A stretch of 64,000 nt of DNA from Aquicoccus porphyridii (GCF_008369105.1 NZ_VINQ01000011.1:62001-126000); one strand, 5' to 3'. Positions 8,660 through 21,786 are shown, counted from the first letter of the stretch. Notes: generated from the letters alone by a model not told the origin. Translations and numbers: made by a program.

Positions 8660-9616
8660 ATGGCCGACACCACCCCCATCACCGCCCCGTCCCCGGCCCC
8701 ACCCTCGCGCCTGCGCCGCGCATGGGAGAGCGACCTGGCGTGGTCCTTCCGTCACGCGCCGGTGGCAATGGCATCGTTTTTCGTGGTCACACTGCTGATC
8801 CTTGGTGCCGTGCTCGCACCACTGATCGCACCACACGATCCGTTCGACCCGGCCACGCTCAACCTGATGAACGGCTTTACCCCGCCGGGACAGGCCAACG
8901 CCTTTACCGGCGAGTTGTTCCTGCTGGGCACCGACGATCAGGGGCGTGACGTGTTCTCGACCATCCTTTACGGCATGCGTATCTCGCTTTTCGTCGGGTT
9001 CTCGGCTGTGCTGCTGGCCATGGTGCTGGGCGTCACGCTGGGCTTGCTGGCGGGCTATGTCGGCGGCTGGACCGAGACCATCATCATGCGCATCGCGGAT
9101 GTGCAGCTGACCTTTCCGGCGATCCTCGTCGCGATGCTGATCTTCGGCATCGCCAAGGGCATCACCCCGCCCGAATACCGCAACGAGATGGCGATCTGGG
9201 TGCTGATCCTTGCCATTGGCCTGTCGGATTGGGTGCAGTTCGCCCGGGTGGTGCGCGGTGCAACCCTTGTCGAGAAGAACAAGGAATACATCCAGGCCGC
9301 ACGCCTCATCGGGCGCACGCCATTCTCGATCATGCTGCGCCATATCCTGCCCAATGTGCTCAACCCGGTGCTGGTCATCGCCACCATCAGCCTCGCGCTG
9401 GCGATCATCGCCGAGGCCACGCTTTCCTTCCTCGGCGTCGGGGCACCACCGACCAAGCCGTCGCTCGGCACGCTCATCCGCATCGGGCAGGAATTCATGT
9501 TCTCGGGCGAATGGTGGATTCTGCTCTTCCCCGCCGCCACCCTTCTGGCGCTGGCACTTTCGATCAACCTTCTGGGCGATTGGCTCCGCGATGCCCTGAA
9601 CCCGAGGCTGAGATGA
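8660..9616 (+). CDS. ABC transporter permease, DppC/OppC type
   Basis: A 318-residue inner-membrane permease. A cytoplasmic N-terminus rich in Pro precedes the first membrane helix (about 36-56), followed by the IAPHDPFDP segment and LLGTDDQGRDVFS, both typical of OppC/DppC proteins. The EAA loop lies at about 211-238 (EYIQAARLIGRTPFSIMLRH). The stop TGA overlaps the start ATG of the next gene (ATGA at 9613-9616), a strong sign of operon coupling. It pairs with the permease at 7675 to form the translocation pore. Confidence 0.95.
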   Translation: MADTTPITAPSPAPPSRLRRAWESDLAWSFRHAPVAMASFFVVTLLILGAVLAPLIAPHDPFDPATLNLMNGFTPPGQANAFTGELFLLGTDDQGRDVFSTILYGMRISLFVGFSAVLLAMVLGVTLGLLAGYVGGWTETIIMRIADVQLTFPAILVAMLIFGIAKGITPPEYRNEMAIWVLILAIGLSDWVQFARVVRGATLVEKNKEYIQAARLIGRTPFSIMLRHILPNVLNPVLVIATISLALAIIAEATLSFLGVGAPPTKPSLGTLIRIGQEFMFSGEWWILLFPAATLLALALSINLLGDWLRDALNPRLR

Positions 9617-10608
9617 CCGACACACCCGTTCTTTCCGTTCGCAACCTCGTTGTCGAAATCCCCACGCGCCACGGCCTCCTGCGCCCGGTGGACGATGTAA
9701 GCTATGACATTGAGGCCGGTGAAATCCTTGGTGTGGTGGGCGAATCCGGCGCGGGCAAATCCATGACCGGCAACGCGGTGATCGGCCTTCTGGACCCGCC
9801 CGCGCGGATCACCTCGGGCGAAATCCTTCTTTCGGGCCAGCCCATTCACAACCTCGAGCGTAGTGCGCTGCGCCGCCTGCGCGGCAAGAAGATGGGCATG
9901 ATCTTCCAGGACCCCCTGACCTCGCTCAACCCGCTGCTGACCATTGGCGACCAGTTGAGCGAGACCATTCTCGAACATCTCGACATCAGCCAGACACAGG
10001 CCCGCAAGCGCGCCATCGCAGCGCTCGAAGAGGTGGGCATTCCCGCCGCAAGTGCGCGCATCAACAGCTATCCGCACGAGTTTTCCGGCGGCATGCGGCA
10101 ACGCGTGGTCATCGCTCTGGCGCTTTGTGCCGAGCCTGATCTGATCATCGCGGACGAACCGACCACTGCGCTCGACGTGTCGGTTCAGGCCCAGATCATG
10201 GCCCTGCTCAAGCGGCTCTGCCGTGATCGGGGCGTGGCGGTGATGCTGGTCACGCATGACATGGGCGTCATCGCCGAGGCCGCCGACCGCGTGGCGGTGA
10301 TGTATGCCGGGCGGCTGGCCGAACTGGGCGCGGTGCGCGAGGTTCTGACCAATGCGCGCCACCCCTATACCGCCGGGCTCATGGCCTCGACACCGCTGGC
10401 CAGCCAGGGCCGCAAGCGCCTGCGCCAGATCCCCGGCGCGATGCCGCGCCTTGGTGCGCTGCCCACGGGCTGTGCGTTCCATCCGCGCTGTGACCATGCC
10501 CAGGATCAGTGCCGACAAGAGCCCGGGCCAACGCTTGACCGCTGCGACGGGCGCGCCGCGTGCTGGTTCCCGATCGGCGCCGACACGAAAGAGGAAGCAC
10601 AGGCATGA
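9613..10608 (+). CDS. ABC transporter ATP-binding protein, DppD/OppD type
   Basis: A 331-residue ATPase. Walker A GESGAGKS is at residues 43-50, the ABC signature FSGGMRQR at about 157-164, and Walker [13 protein letters not shown] at about 176-187. The C-terminal oligopeptide/dipeptide extension contains GCAFHPRCDHAQDQC, a Cys cluster that in this family can bind an Fe-S cluster. The frame is open far upstream, but ATG 9613 overlaps the preceding stop and starts exactly at the ATPase fold, so I use it. The stop overlaps the next gene by ATGA (10605-10608). Confidence 0.95.
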   Translation: MTDTPVLSVRNLVVEIPTRHGLLRPVDDVSYDIEAGEILGVVGESGAGKSMTGNAVIGLLDPPARITSGEILLSGQPIHNLERSALRRLRGKKMGMIFQDPLTSLNPLLTIGDQLSETILEHLDISQTQARKRAIAALEEVGIPAASARINSYPHEFSGGMRQRVVIALALCAEPDLIIADEPTTALDVSVQAQIMALLKRLCRDRGVAVMLVTHDMGVIAEAADRVAVMYAGRLAELGAVREVLTNARHPYTAGLMASTPLASQGRKRLRQIPGAMPRLGALPTGCAFHPRCDHAQDQCRQEPGPTLDRCDGRAACWFPIGADTKEEAQA

Positions 10609-11570
10609 GTGCGATCATCAAGGTCGAACATCTGACCCGCGTTTTCGACGTTTCGAAACCCTGGCTCAACCGGGTGATCGAACGTCTGCCCCGCGCCCTT
10701 CTGACCGCCGTGTCGGATGTCAGCTTCGAGATCGAGGAAAACAGCGTTTACGCGCTGGTCGGCGAAAGCGGCTCGGGCAAATCCACCATCGGCAAGATCA
10801 TGGTCGGCCTGGTCGCGCCCAGCGAAGGCAGCGTGCAGGTCGAAGATGTCGATCTGGCCACGGAAACCGACGCGACCAAGGTCGAGGCGGTGCGCGCCAA
10901 CATCCAGATGATCTTTCAAGACCCCTTTGCCTCGCTCAACCCGCGCTGGCGGGTGCGCGACGTAATCGCCGAACCGGTCGCGGCCAAGGGCGGCGACACC
11001 ACCGGGCTGGCCGAGAAACTCCTCGAACAGGTGGGGCTTTCGGCGGCGGATGCGGGCAAGTATCCGCATGAATTCTCGGGCGGTCAGCGTCAGCGGATCT
11101 GCATCGCCCGGGCGCTGGCCTCGGAGCCCAAGATCATCGTCTGTGACGAACCCACCTCGGCGCTCGACGTGTCGGTGCAGGCGCAGGTTCTCAACCTGAT
11201 GTCCGACCTGCGCGAGGAACTGGGCCTGACCTATCTCTTCATCAGCCATGACCTGACAGTGGTGCAGCACATGGCCGACAGGATCGGCGTGCTCTACCTT
11301 GGCCGGCTGGTCGAAGAGGCCCCCCGCGACGTGCTGTTCGACGACCCCAAGCATCCCTATACGCAGATGCTCTTTGCCGCCGCGCCAAAGATGGACGGGT
11401 TCGGCCGCGAGATCGATCCGCCCAAGGGCGAGATTCCCGATGCGATCAACCCGCCAACCGGCTGCGCCTTTCACCCGCGCTGTCCGCTCGCCATCGAGCG
11501 GTGCAGCGTCGAGCGCCCCGAGATGCGCAATCTCGGAGCAACCCGCGTCGCCTGCCACCTCGCCGAGTGA
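10605..11570 (+). CDS. ABC transporter ATP-binding protein, DppF/OppF type
   Basis: A 321-residue ATPase and the last gene of the operon. Walker A GESGSGKST is at residues 53-61, the signature FSGGQRQR near 160, and Walker B IIVCDEPTSALD near 180. The C-terminus has the GCAFHPRCPLAIERC segment of the OppF/DppF extension. ATG 10605 overlaps the previous stop. It forms a heterodimeric motor with the product at 9613. Downstream, 59 bases separate it from the convergent smc gene; a palindrome in that gap may act as a shared terminator. Confidence 0.95.
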   Translation: MSAIIKVEHLTRVFDVSKPWLNRVIERLPRALLTAVSDVSFEIEENSVYALVGESGSGKSTIGKIMVGLVAPSEGSVQVEDVDLATETDATKVEAVRANIQMIFQDPFASLNPRWRVRDVIAEPVAAKGGDTTGLAEKLLEQVGLSAADAGKYPHEFSGGQRQRICIARALASEPKIIVCDEPTSALDVSVQAQVLNLMSDLREELGLTYLFISHDLTVVQHMADRIGVLYLGRLVEEAPRDVLFDDPKHPYTQMLFAAAPKMDGFGREIDPPKGEIPDAINPPTGCAFHPRCPLAIERCSVERPEMRNLGATRVACHLAE

Positions 11571-11600
11571 GCAACCACCAACGGGCACAATCCGTCCAAC

Positions 11601-11620
11601 CGATTTTTCGCCGAAAATCG
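11601..11620. repeat. Palindrome of a recurrent 'CGATTTTTCG..AAAATCG' family, copy 1
   Basis: CGATTTT (11601-11607) and AAAATCG (11614-11620) flank a short centre, between the convergent ends of the ABC operon and smc. Near-identical palindromes occur at 34097-34117 and 39196-39211. Position and shape suggest a bidirectional terminator or a dispersed small repeat. Confidence 0.55.
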
Positions 11621-11629
11621 CCTGCCGGC

Positions 11630-15085
<3,456 letters not shown>

Positions 15086-15122
15086 GAACTCCTGCCTACG
15101 ATCTGATTCCCTCTAACGGTCC

Positions 15123-15152
15123 AGTGTGACGGGGTGACGCCCATCGAGTCAA
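15123..15152 (-). promoter_or_regulatory. Candidate smc promoter
   Basis: On the minus strand TTGACT (15147-15152) is followed after 17-18 bases by TCACACT (15123-15129), ending 37 bases before the smc start codon. The -35 box is good and the -10 poor, so confidence is low. Confidence 0.25.
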
Positions 15153-15283
15153 CGCTCACTCGTCACGATATAGGGGTCATCCACCACTTATCCCCAATAT
15201 ATCGCCATCACCCCAACCTGCGCACCCCGCGGGACGGTGGGTGGGGCGATGGCAGAACCGAGCGCCATCCCACCGCCTCCCGG

Positions 15284-16102
15284 TCAATCCCCCAGCTTGG
15301 CATGCACCTCGTCCAGGTCGATCTCGCCCACCGGCATCTTGTTCGACGGATCGTCGAAATCGTATTTGAACAGCTTGAAATCGCGGTTGTAGATTTCCTT
15401 GACCAGGTGCATCGACAGGTCGTCGAAATAATCCTCGACCGGATGCACCCGCTTGGGGCCATGGCCCTCGCTCTCGTTGAACCGCGGCACCTCGTCGAGC
15501 TTCACCTCCACCGGCGTGTCGATCGCGTCCAGAACCTCCTGCATTCCCTCGTTGAACGTCTCGGTCCAGAAGATCTTGTCATAGCGCCCGCCATTCACGA
15601 TGAACGTGCTGACATGCCCCGACATCGCGCTCCAGTGGATGTCCGGCTCCATCGGCCGACGCCAGCGGATCGTGTCGCGCGCGAACAGAAGGAACCGGCG
15701 AAAGCTCTTGATCTGGTCGAACTCGAACCCGTCCTCGGGCTCGCCCACCTCGATCCCGTATTTCTGGATGATCAAGGGCACAAGGTTGCCGCGATACCGC
15801 TTGCCGTTGCGCTGAATGCCGCAAATCTTGTCGAAAAACGACGACAGGATGCGTGTGTAAGGATTGCGCACACAGGTAAAGGCATAGGAGGAATGGGTCT
15901 TCACATTGGCATTGATCAACGGCTGGCTCTCGTCGCGCGCCCATTTGTGCAGACCCTGCGTCGCGTCGTGAATGTCACCGTCGAAAAATTCGCCGTGATC
16001 CGAGTAATACATGATCTGCCCGATGGTCGAGCAGGCGCATTTCGGCACCACCCTGTAAACCACGCTCTCGCTTTCGGTCATCCAGGTCCCTGGAAACCCC
16101 AT
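15284..16102 (-). CDS. Sulfotransferase-family protein
   Basis: A 272-residue protein with the two PAPS-binding elements of Golgi-type carbohydrate sulfotransferases (Sulfotransfer_2 group): the 5'-phosphosulfate loop VVPKCACST at residues 18-26 and the 3'-phosphate segment CVRNPYTRILSSFFDKI at about 77-93, with the key R79 and S87/S88. It would transfer sulfate from PAPS to a sugar hydroxyl or amine. ATG 16102 is backed by a strong AAGGAGG six to seven bases upstream. It is divergent from a glycosyltransferase 197 bases away, and the pair may build a sulfated surface glycan. The acceptor is unknown and there is no signal peptide, so it acts in the cytoplasm. Confidence 0.85.
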   Translation of the reverse strand: MGFPGTWMTESESVVYRVVPKCACSTIGQIMYYSDHGEFFDGDIHDATQGLHKWARDESQPLINANVKTHSSYAFTCVRNPYTRILSSFFDKICGIQRNGKRYRGNLVPLIIQKYGIEVGEPEDGFEFDQIKSFRRFLLFARDTIRWRRPMEPDIHWSAMSGHVSTFIVNGGRYDKIFWTETFNEGMQEVLDAIDTPVEVKLDEVPRFNESEGHGPKRVHPVEDYFDDLSMHLVKEIYNRDFKLFKYDFDDPSNKMPVGEIDLDEVHAKLGD

Positions 16103-16170
16103 GCTCTGCCTCCTTGGCCGTATCTTGTTCTTCTTTGCCGCCTTATACCACCGCCGATTCGCTAAAGGAA

Positions 16171-16219
16171 TGTTGATTTCCCCCGGCCCGTTCCTCGGGG
16201 CCGACGTGAGAAATCAACA
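16171..16219. repeat. Nested inverted repeat between the sulfotransferase and glycosyltransferase genes
   Basis: Perfect 10-base arms TGTTGATTTC (16171-16180) and GAAATCAACA (16210-16219) enclose 29 bases that hold a second GC-rich hairpin (CCCCG / CGGGG). It lies between two divergent genes, so it may be an operator or a small cruciform-forming element. The structure is seen directly; the role is unknown. Confidence 0.6.
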
Positions 16220-16299
16220 CTGATCCGGGTTTATTCACGGACCATTCACCTCTATCAATAAAAACAATCCGGGGCATAAGGAGCAGTTCGTTTCCCGCA

Positions 16300-17877
16300 A
16301 TGGCAAGAATCGCCTTCATATTGTTATGCCACAAGGACCCCGAGGCCATCATCAAGCAGGCCGAGCGTCTGACGTCCGTGGGCGATTACATGTCGATCCA
16401 TTTCGACGCCCGTGCCGACCCCGAATATTACGCGCACATCCGCGCGGCACTCGACGAGAACCCCAACGTGACCTTCGCCAAAAAGCGCATCAAATGCGGC
16501 TGGGGTGAATGGAGCCTCGTTCAGGCGACGCTCAATGCCATCGAGGCCGCGGTCGAGGCGTTCCCCCGCGCCACCCATTTCTACATGCTCTCGGGCGACT
16601 GCATGGCGATCAAGTCGGCAGAATACGCCCATGACTTCCTTGACCGCGACGATTGCGACTACATCGAAAGCTTCGATTATTTCCAAAGCGACTGGATCAA
16701 GACCGGCTGGAAAGAGGAACGGCTGATCTATCGCCACTGGTTCAACGAACGCACCCAGAAGAAACGCTTTTACGCGGCGTTCGAGCTGCAAAAACGTCTC
16801 GGCCTGACCCGCGCGATCCCCGATGACATTCAGGTCATGATCGGCTCGCAATGGTGGTGCCTGCGGCGACGCACCATCGAATGGGTGCTCGACTTCACCC
16901 GATCCCGCCCCGACGTGATGCGGTTCTTTCGCACCACCTGGATTCCCGACGAGACCTTTTTCCAGACGCTGGTGCGCCATCTCGTGCCAGAATCGGAAAT
17001 CCGTTCGCGCACGCTCACCTTCCTGATGTTCACCGATTACGGCATGCCGGTGACCTTCTACAACGATCACTACGACCTGTTGCTCAGTCAGGATTTCCTC
17101 TTCGCCCGCAAGATCAGCCCCGAGGCAAAGGAACTCAAACGTCGGCTGGGGCTGCTCTATGCCACCCGCGGCTGGGATTTCAGGATATCGAACGAAGGTC
17201 GCTCGCTCTTCCACTTCCTCACCGGGCGCGGCCGGATCGGGCGGCGCTTTGCCCCGCGTTTCTGGGAAAGCGAGGGCTCGCTTGGCCGCAAACGCGAACT
17301 CTTGATCGTGGTCTGCAAGAAATGGCACGTCGCCAAGCGCCTGGTCGAGCGGATTCGCAAGATGACCAACATTCCCTGCATCGAATACCTCTTCAACGAA
17401 GAGTCGACGCCGCTGCCCGATCTGGGCGGAATCCAGTCGACCATGGGCAAACGCCACCGCCACCGCCGGGCGCTGATGCGGATGCTGTTCGACTATTACG
17501 AGACCGAGCGCCTGATCATCTGCCTCGACCCCAACAATATCGACCTGCTCAACGATTTCTACGGCGACCGCTCAGTGACCCGCATGCTCGAAGTCGAGTG
17601 CGTGTTCAGCGACGAATACCTGACCGGCCACGCCAAGCGGGTTGGCCTTGCCGGCGAGAAAACCCCGCAAGAAACGCTCGACCGCCTGCTGCCCACGATC
17701 CGTGGCGACATGCAGTTCGAGATCGACCAGATCCGCGATGCCAATTTTCCCAACCACGACCGGATACGCGAAGCCGACCCGCCCGAAACCAATGCCGAGG
17801 CGCTTGGCCATTTCCTCGCGATCGACCGGGGCAAGGCGCTCGAAATCGCGTCGATCCATTATCTCTATTCCGATTGA
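16300..17877 (+). CDS. Core-2/I-branching-type glycosyltransferase (DUF5927/DUF5928-type)
   Basis: A 525-residue putative beta-1,6-N-acetylglucosaminyltransferase-like enzyme. The N-terminal half (about 1-270) resembles the GT14 core-2/I-branching fold: MARIAFILLCHKDPEAI, IHFDARAD, then FYMLSGDCMAIKSAEY near 104-119 and GSQWWCLRRRTIEWV near 183-197. The C-terminal half (about 290-525) is a separate domain typical of Rhodobacteraceae homologues, including FNEESTPLPDLG and LIICLDPNNIDLLNDFYGD; its function is unknown to me. There is no signal peptide. The best ribosome site, AAGGAG, sits about 16 bases upstream, farther than usual. It probably makes a surface polysaccharide together with the divergent sulfotransferase. 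Confidence 0.8.
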   Translation: MARIAFILLCHKDPEAIIKQAERLTSVGDYMSIHFDARADPEYYAHIRAALDENPNVTFAKKRIKCGWGEWSLVQATLNAIEAAVEAFPRATHFYMLSGDCMAIKSAEYAHDFLDRDDCDYIESFDYFQSDWIKTGWKEERLIYRHWFNERTQKKRFYAAFELQKRLGLTRAIPDDIQVMIGSQWWCLRRRTIEWVLDFTRSRPDVMRFFRTTWIPDETFFQTLVRHLVPESEIRSRTLTFLMFTDYGMPVTFYNDHYDLLLSQDFLFARKISPEAKELKRRLGLLYATRGWDFRISNEGRSLFHFLTGRGRIGRRFAPRFWESEGSLGRKRELLIVVCKKWHVAKRLVERIRKMTNIPCIEYLFNEESTPLPDLGGIQSTMGKRHRHRRALMRMLFDYYETERLIICLDPNNIDLLNDFYGDRSVTRMLEVECVFSDEYLTGHAKRVGLAGEKTPQETLDRLLPTIRGDMQFEIDQIRDANFPNHDRIREADPPETNAEALGHFLAIDRGKALEIASIHYLYSD

Positions 17878-17979
17878 GACGCATGACCGACCCGGCGATT
17901 TGCGCATGAAACGGATCGCCGCCCCCCGACCGATCGGGCATTCCTGACCCCGTCACTTCAACCAGCAAGAGGCCAGGTC

Positions 17980-18441
17980 ATGCAAATTCGCTTCCTTCCC
18001 ATTCCCACCGAAACGGTCCGCGCCTATCGGCAGGGCACACCCGATATCTATGGCAATCCGCCCGAACGGGTGACCTGCACCAGCGACGGTGCGCCATGCC
18101 GGCATTGCCTTGACTATATCCCCGTGGGCGCCGAAATGCTGATCCTCGCATATTCCCCGTTTGGCGCGCGCCAGCCCTACGCGGAAACCGGCCCGATCTT
18201 TCTCTGCGCGCATGATTGCCGCGCATTCGACCCGGCCGACGGCGTTCCGCCGATCTTCCGCGACCATCCCATGCTGATCCGGGCTTATGGAGAGAACGAG
18301 CGTATCCTCTATGGCACAGGCGCCGTGGTCCCGCCCGAAAGGCTGGAGACGGAATGTGCCGCCCGTCTCGACTCGGATCAGGTTGCCTTTGTCCATGTCC
18401 GCTCGTCGACCAACAATTGCTTTCAGGCCCGCGTCGAATAA
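17980..18441 (+). CDS. DUF1203-family protein
   Basis: A 153-residue cytoplasmic protein of unknown function. It matches the DUF1203 pattern: MQIRFLPIPTETVRAYR at the start, then CRHCLDYIPVGAEMLILAYSPF at about 40-61, GPIFLCAHDC at about 70-79, and the C-terminal VHVRSSTNNCFQARVE. Conserved cysteines (C40, C43, C75, C79) suggest metal binding or redox chemistry, which is inferred. AGGCCAGG lies just upstream of ATG 17980. A small zf-CHCC protein follows 81 bases downstream on the same strand. Confidence 0.85.
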   Translation: MQIRFLPIPTETVRAYRQGTPDIYGNPPERVTCTSDGAPCRHCLDYIPVGAEMLILAYSPFGARQPYAETGPIFLCAHDCRAFDPADGVPPIFRDHPMLIRAYGENERILYGTGAVVPPERLETECAARLDSDQVAFVHVRSSTNNCFQARVE

Positions 18442-18522
18442 CATGTCCGACACTTGCCCCGGCGGCGTCTATCGCCCATATTCGCCGCCGGAACCGCTAT
18501 GCAACAAAGGACCACGCCCAAG

Positions 18523-18702
18523 ATGACAACCAAGGCTCCTGAAACCCGCATCGTCGATCAATGGCGCGTCTCCTGCGACGGCGGAGGGGACGCACTCGGC
18601 CATCCCCGCGTCTGGCTTCAGATTCCGCGCGAAACGGGCTTTGTCGAATGCCCCTATTGCGACGCGAAGATCGTCCACCGCGATTTCGAGGGTAAAGTCT
18701 GA
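18523..18702 (+). CDS. Small zinc-finger (zf-CHCC, NDUFS6-like) protein
   Basis: A 59-residue protein with the zf-CHCC pattern: [21 protein letters not shown] followed by [15 protein letters not shown]. The Cys/His set (the Cys before GGG, His in GHPRV, and CPYC) is the usual zinc ligand set of the bacterial homologues of complex I accessory subunit NDUFS6. I choose ATG 18523 since longer starts add an unrelated Arg-rich leader. The role in alphaproteobacteria is probably zinc delivery or respiratory complex assembly, inferred from the eukaryotic relative. Confidence 0.85.
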   Translation: MTTKAPETRIVDQWRVSCDGGGDALGHPRVWLQIPRETGFVECPYCDAKIVHRDFEGKV

Positions 18703-18752
18703 CAAGGCGATCTGCCTGACAGGCGCTTTGCGCGCATTGTCAGATACGTTCG

Positions 18753-18790
18753 AACGCCGGGCCCGGAAGATAACGCCGGACCCGGAAGAT
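18753..18790. repeat. 19-base tandem direct repeat (two copies)
   Basis: AACGCCGGGCCCGGAAGAT (18753-18771) is followed immediately by AACGCCGGACCCGGAAGAT (18772-18790), with one mismatch. It lies just beyond the stop codon of the M20 peptidase, between convergent genes. Confidence 0.8.
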
Positions 18791-18796
18791 CAAGTC

Positions 18797-20194
18797 TCAG
18801 GCTGCGTCGCGCCGTGGCGTGCCGCCCTCGCCCAGGTCCCAGAACAAGCCCGCCATAAGCCGCAGCGCATCCCGGCACACCGGCTTCAGAACATGCTCAT
18901 CCGGCGCATGCTGCGAACAGCCACGATAGGAATGCGGCACCCACACGGTCGGCAGGCCCAGGATATCGGTGAAGCTGTCATTGGGCAGCGACCCCGCCAG
19001 GTTGGGCAGGATATGCGGCGCCTGTCCCGCGCTGCGCGTCAGGCTGTCGGCCACGAAGGTCACCCAAGGGTGGTCCGGGTCCAGCCGCGTGGCGCGGAAA
19101 AAGCCGCGATCATGCGGCTCGATGCGAACCGCGTCAAACCCATGCTTGTCCAGGTGACGGCGCAAAGCGGGCAGAATGTCCTCGGGAACGGTGCCCACGA
19201 CATAGCGCAACTGGCAGGTGGCGCGCGCATGGGCCGAAATCGCGTTCACCGGGGCTTCGGGCACACCGCTTTTCATCGCGAGGATTGCAAAGCTGTTCCA
19301 GCCATAGGCGCGTTCCACCGGGGTCAGGTCTTCCTCGCCCCAGTCCGCGTTGATGGCAGGTCCGTCCTCGCTGTCGATGGGCAGGCCATCCAACGCGGCG
19401 CGCACCGCCGGTGTGAGGCTGTCGGGGCGCCATTCGGGAATACGGATCTGGCCACGCTTGTCGGTAATGGTGGCCAGCGCCTGCGCCAGGATCATCGCCG
19501 GATCGGCCAGAAGCCCGCCCCAGTTGCCGGAATGATGCGCCCCCTCGCGCATCTCGACGATCAGGTCAAAGGACACCCCACCGCGTGACCCCATGAACAT
19601 GGTCGGCACATCGGGTTGCAGGCGCGGCCCATCCGACGCGATCAGCACATCCGCAGTCAGACGGTCGCGGTGCTCGGTGAAAAACTCGGGCAGCCCGGCC
19701 GAGCCTGTCTCTTCGCTCATCTCGATCACGATGCGGCAATTGAACCCCAGCTTGCCGCGCGTGGCGAGAACGGCCTCGAGCCCGGCGATATTGATCAGGT
19801 GCTGGCCCTTGTTGTCCGCCGTACCGCGCCCGTAAAGGCGATCGCCCTCTTCGACCAGTTGGAAAGGGTGCAATCCCTCGCGCCATTGATCGGTCTGGGC
19901 GCGGATCACATCGCCATGACCATAGGTCAGGATCGTGGGCAGATCATCCCCCTCGTGCCGCTCACCGATCAACAGCGGTCCGCCACGCGGGTCGGGGTTT
20001 GCATGGATCGTGCAGGCAAACCCCATCGCGGTCAGCCGTGGTTCCATCGCCTCGGTCAGGTAGCGCATCAGTTCCGCGGCCTGATCGGGATTCTGGCTTT
20101 CGGATTCAAAGGCCACAAGCCCGGCCAGGTCCGCCTGGAAACTACCCTTGTCGAAATAGGCGGTGATCGTCTCGATCGCGGTGTCACGGCTCAT
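18797..20194 (-). CDS. M20-family metallopeptidase (dipeptidase-like)
   Basis: A 465-residue zinc peptidase of the M20/M25/M40 family with no signal peptide. The metal and catalytic residues are all visible: H93 in [10 protein letters not shown]127 in [10 protein letters not shown], the E161/E162 pair in EMSEETGS, D188 in ASDGP, and a late His in [10 protein letters not shown]. Members of this branch cleave dipeptides or deacylate amino-acid conjugates. It is the last gene of a seven-gene minus-strand group, four bases after gamma-glutamyltransferase, so it probably finishes breakdown of the imported peptide, for instance Cys-Gly left after gamma-glutamyl removal (inferred). Confidence 0.92.
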   Translation of the reverse strand: MSRDTAIETITAYFDKGSFQADLAGLVAFESESQNPDQAAELMRYLTEAMEPRLTAMGFACTIHANPDPRGGPLLIGERHEGDDLPTILTYGHGDVIRAQTDQWREGLHPFQLVEEGDRLYGRGTADNKGQHLINIAGLEAVLATRGKLGFNCRIVIEMSEETGSAGLPEFFTEHRDRLTADVLIASDGPRLQPDVPTMFMGSRGGVSFDLIVEMREGAHHSGNWGGLLADPAMILAQALATITDKRGQIRIPEWRPDSLTPAVRAALDGLPIDSEDGPAINADWGEEDLTPVERAYGWNSFAILAMKSGVPEAPVNAISAHARATCQLRYVVGTVPEDILPALRRHLDKHGFDAVRIEPHDRGFFRATRLDPDHPWVTFVADSLTRSAGQAPHILPNLAGSLPNDSFTDILGLPTVWVPHSYRGCSQHAPDEHVLKPVCRDALRLMAGLFWDLGEGGTPRRDAA

Positions 20195-20198
20195 GCTG

Positions 20199-21782
20199 TC
20201 AACTGTCCCTTGTCATGTCTTCGGAAATGGCGTCGCCCCAGGGCGACATGATCTCGGTGCAACCCGAATTGAGCGATCCGCGCCGCATCACCCCTGCCGG
20301 GCAGGCAAAAGCATAGGGGAAGATCGTGCGCCGGGTTTCGGCCACCTTGTGCTCAAGGCGCAGCCGCTCCAGCACCTCGGCTGGCAAACTGTCATCGGCG
20401 ATCAGTCGGTCCCCGCCGGACACATCAATACGCGGCTGGTGGAAACTGTCGCCAAGGCTCATCCCGAAATCGGTCACGAAAGACGACAGTTGCGCCACCG
20501 CGCCCATGATCTTGCGCCCGCCCGAGGCCCCGAAGGCAAAGCGGCGGTCGCCTTGTTCACCGATCACCGGGCAGACATTCATCAGGCAACGCTTACCCGG
20601 CCCGAGCGAATTCGGGCGACCCTGCACCGGGTCGAACCACATGATCCCGTTGTTCATCAGGAACCCGGTCGTGGGTGAGACAACGCGCGACCCGAAGATC
20701 GACAGAAGGGTCTGCGTCTGCGCCACCATGTTGCCCTGCCGGTCGACGACCGAAAAATGCGTGGTGCAGCCCGGCGCCTCGGGGCTTTCACCGGTATCGC
20801 CCATCGTATCGAGCCGCCGGGCATACGCCGCCTTGAGCGCGCGGGCCATGGCGGCATAGCTGTCCGGCCCGGGGGCCTCGCCCAATGACGAGGCTTGCAA
20901 CCCTTCGAACGTATCGCGGAACGTCGGGCCCGCCGTCAGCCCCGGGGTGACGTGAAACCGCGCATCGCGATAGTCAAAACTCAGCGGATCGTGAAACTCG
21001 GCCCGGTAGGCGCGCAGATCGTCCACCGAAAGGCACCCGCCCTTGGCCTGCACGTCACCCGCCATCGCCGCGCCCAGATCGCCATCATAGAGCGTGCGCG
21101 CGCCGTGCCGCGCGATCTGGTCCAGGCTGTCGGCCATGCGCGACTGGTCCAGCCGCTTGTCCGCCAGCGCGGTCCAGCCGCTGATGGTGGGCCATTGCCC
21201 GTCTTCCAGGAACAGCGCCGCCGCATCGGCATCCTTGGCCAGTTCCCGCGTGCACGATGCAATCACCAGCGCGGCGAACCAATCGACCAGCAACCCCCGG
21301 CGCGCATGCTCGATCGCCGGGGCCACCAGTTCGGCCCAAGGCATCCGGCCAAAGCGGCCATGGGCCTGGCCCAAACCATCGACCACCCCGGGCACCGCGA
21401 TGGCGGTGGCGCCCTGTACGTTGCGGTCCCCTTCGACATGATCCCACGGAAACAGATCGCCCGCCGCGCCCTGCCCGCTCAGCGGGTAGTCGGCCACGTT
21501 CAATCCGCCGGGCGCGCGCATGCCATGGTTCAGCGCCAGCGCCTGGCCTTCATCCGCCCGCCAAAGCATCATCGCCCCGCCACCGGCGGGCCCGCTCATC
21601 CAGGGCTCCAGCACACCGATCACAAAGGATGTGGCCACCGCCGCGTCCACGGCATCGCCACCTGCCGCCAGAACCTCGGCCCCGGCCATCGCGGCCAGCC
21701 GGTGCTGTGCCGCAACCACGCCATGTTCGGTCTCGATGACCGTCTTGCGGGTCACCATGCTGCGCGACAGGTTCAATGACAT
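20199..21782 (-). CDS. Gamma-glutamyltransferase family protein
   Basis: A 527-residue Ntn-hydrolase of the gamma-glutamyltranspeptidase family, which cleaves or transfers the gamma-glutamyl group of glutathione and similar compounds. The self-cleavage and nucleophile Thr is T340 in [14 protein letters not shown]; the substrate loop [23 protein letters not shown] follows at about 376-398. Unlike E. coli GGT there is no signal peptide, so it should act in the cytoplasm on imported substrate. I use ATG 21782 since AGGAA lies just upstream and the preceding gene stops four bases away; longer starts overlap that gene. Its place between an ABC importer and an M20 peptidase fits gamma-glutamyl peptide use. 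Confidence 0.92.
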   Translation of the reverse strand: MSLNLSRSMVTRKTVIETEHGVVAAQHRLAAMAGAEVLAAGGDAVDAAVATSFVIGVLEPWMSGPAGGGAMMLWRADEGQALALNHGMRAPGGLNVADYPLSGQGAAGDLFPWDHVEGDRNVQGATAIAVPGVVDGLGQAHGRFGRMPWAELVAPAIEHARRGLLVDWFAALVIASCTRELAKDADAAALFLEDGQWPTISGWTALADKRLDQSRMADSLDQIARHGARTLYDGDLGAAMAGDVQAKGGCLSVDDLRAYRAEFHDPLSFDYRDARFHVTPGLTAGPTFRDTFEGLQASSLGEAPGPDSYAAMARALKAAYARRLDTMGDTGESPEAPGCTTHFSVVDRQGNMVAQTQTLLSIFGSRVVSPTTGFLMNNGIMWFDPVQGRPNSLGPGKRCLMNVCPVIGEQGDRRFAFGASGGRKIMGAVAQLSSFVTDFGMSLGDSFHQPRIDVSGGDRLIADDSLPAEVLERLRLEHKVAETRRTIFPYAFACPAGVMRRGSLNSGCTEIMSPWGDAISEDMTRDS

Positions 21783-21786
21783 GCGC

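Noticed and set aside
15170-15240. Possible DnaA boxes (TTATCCCCA-like) upstream of smc
   Set aside because: A single imperfect match; no cluster, no AT-rich unwinding region, so no origin is supported.
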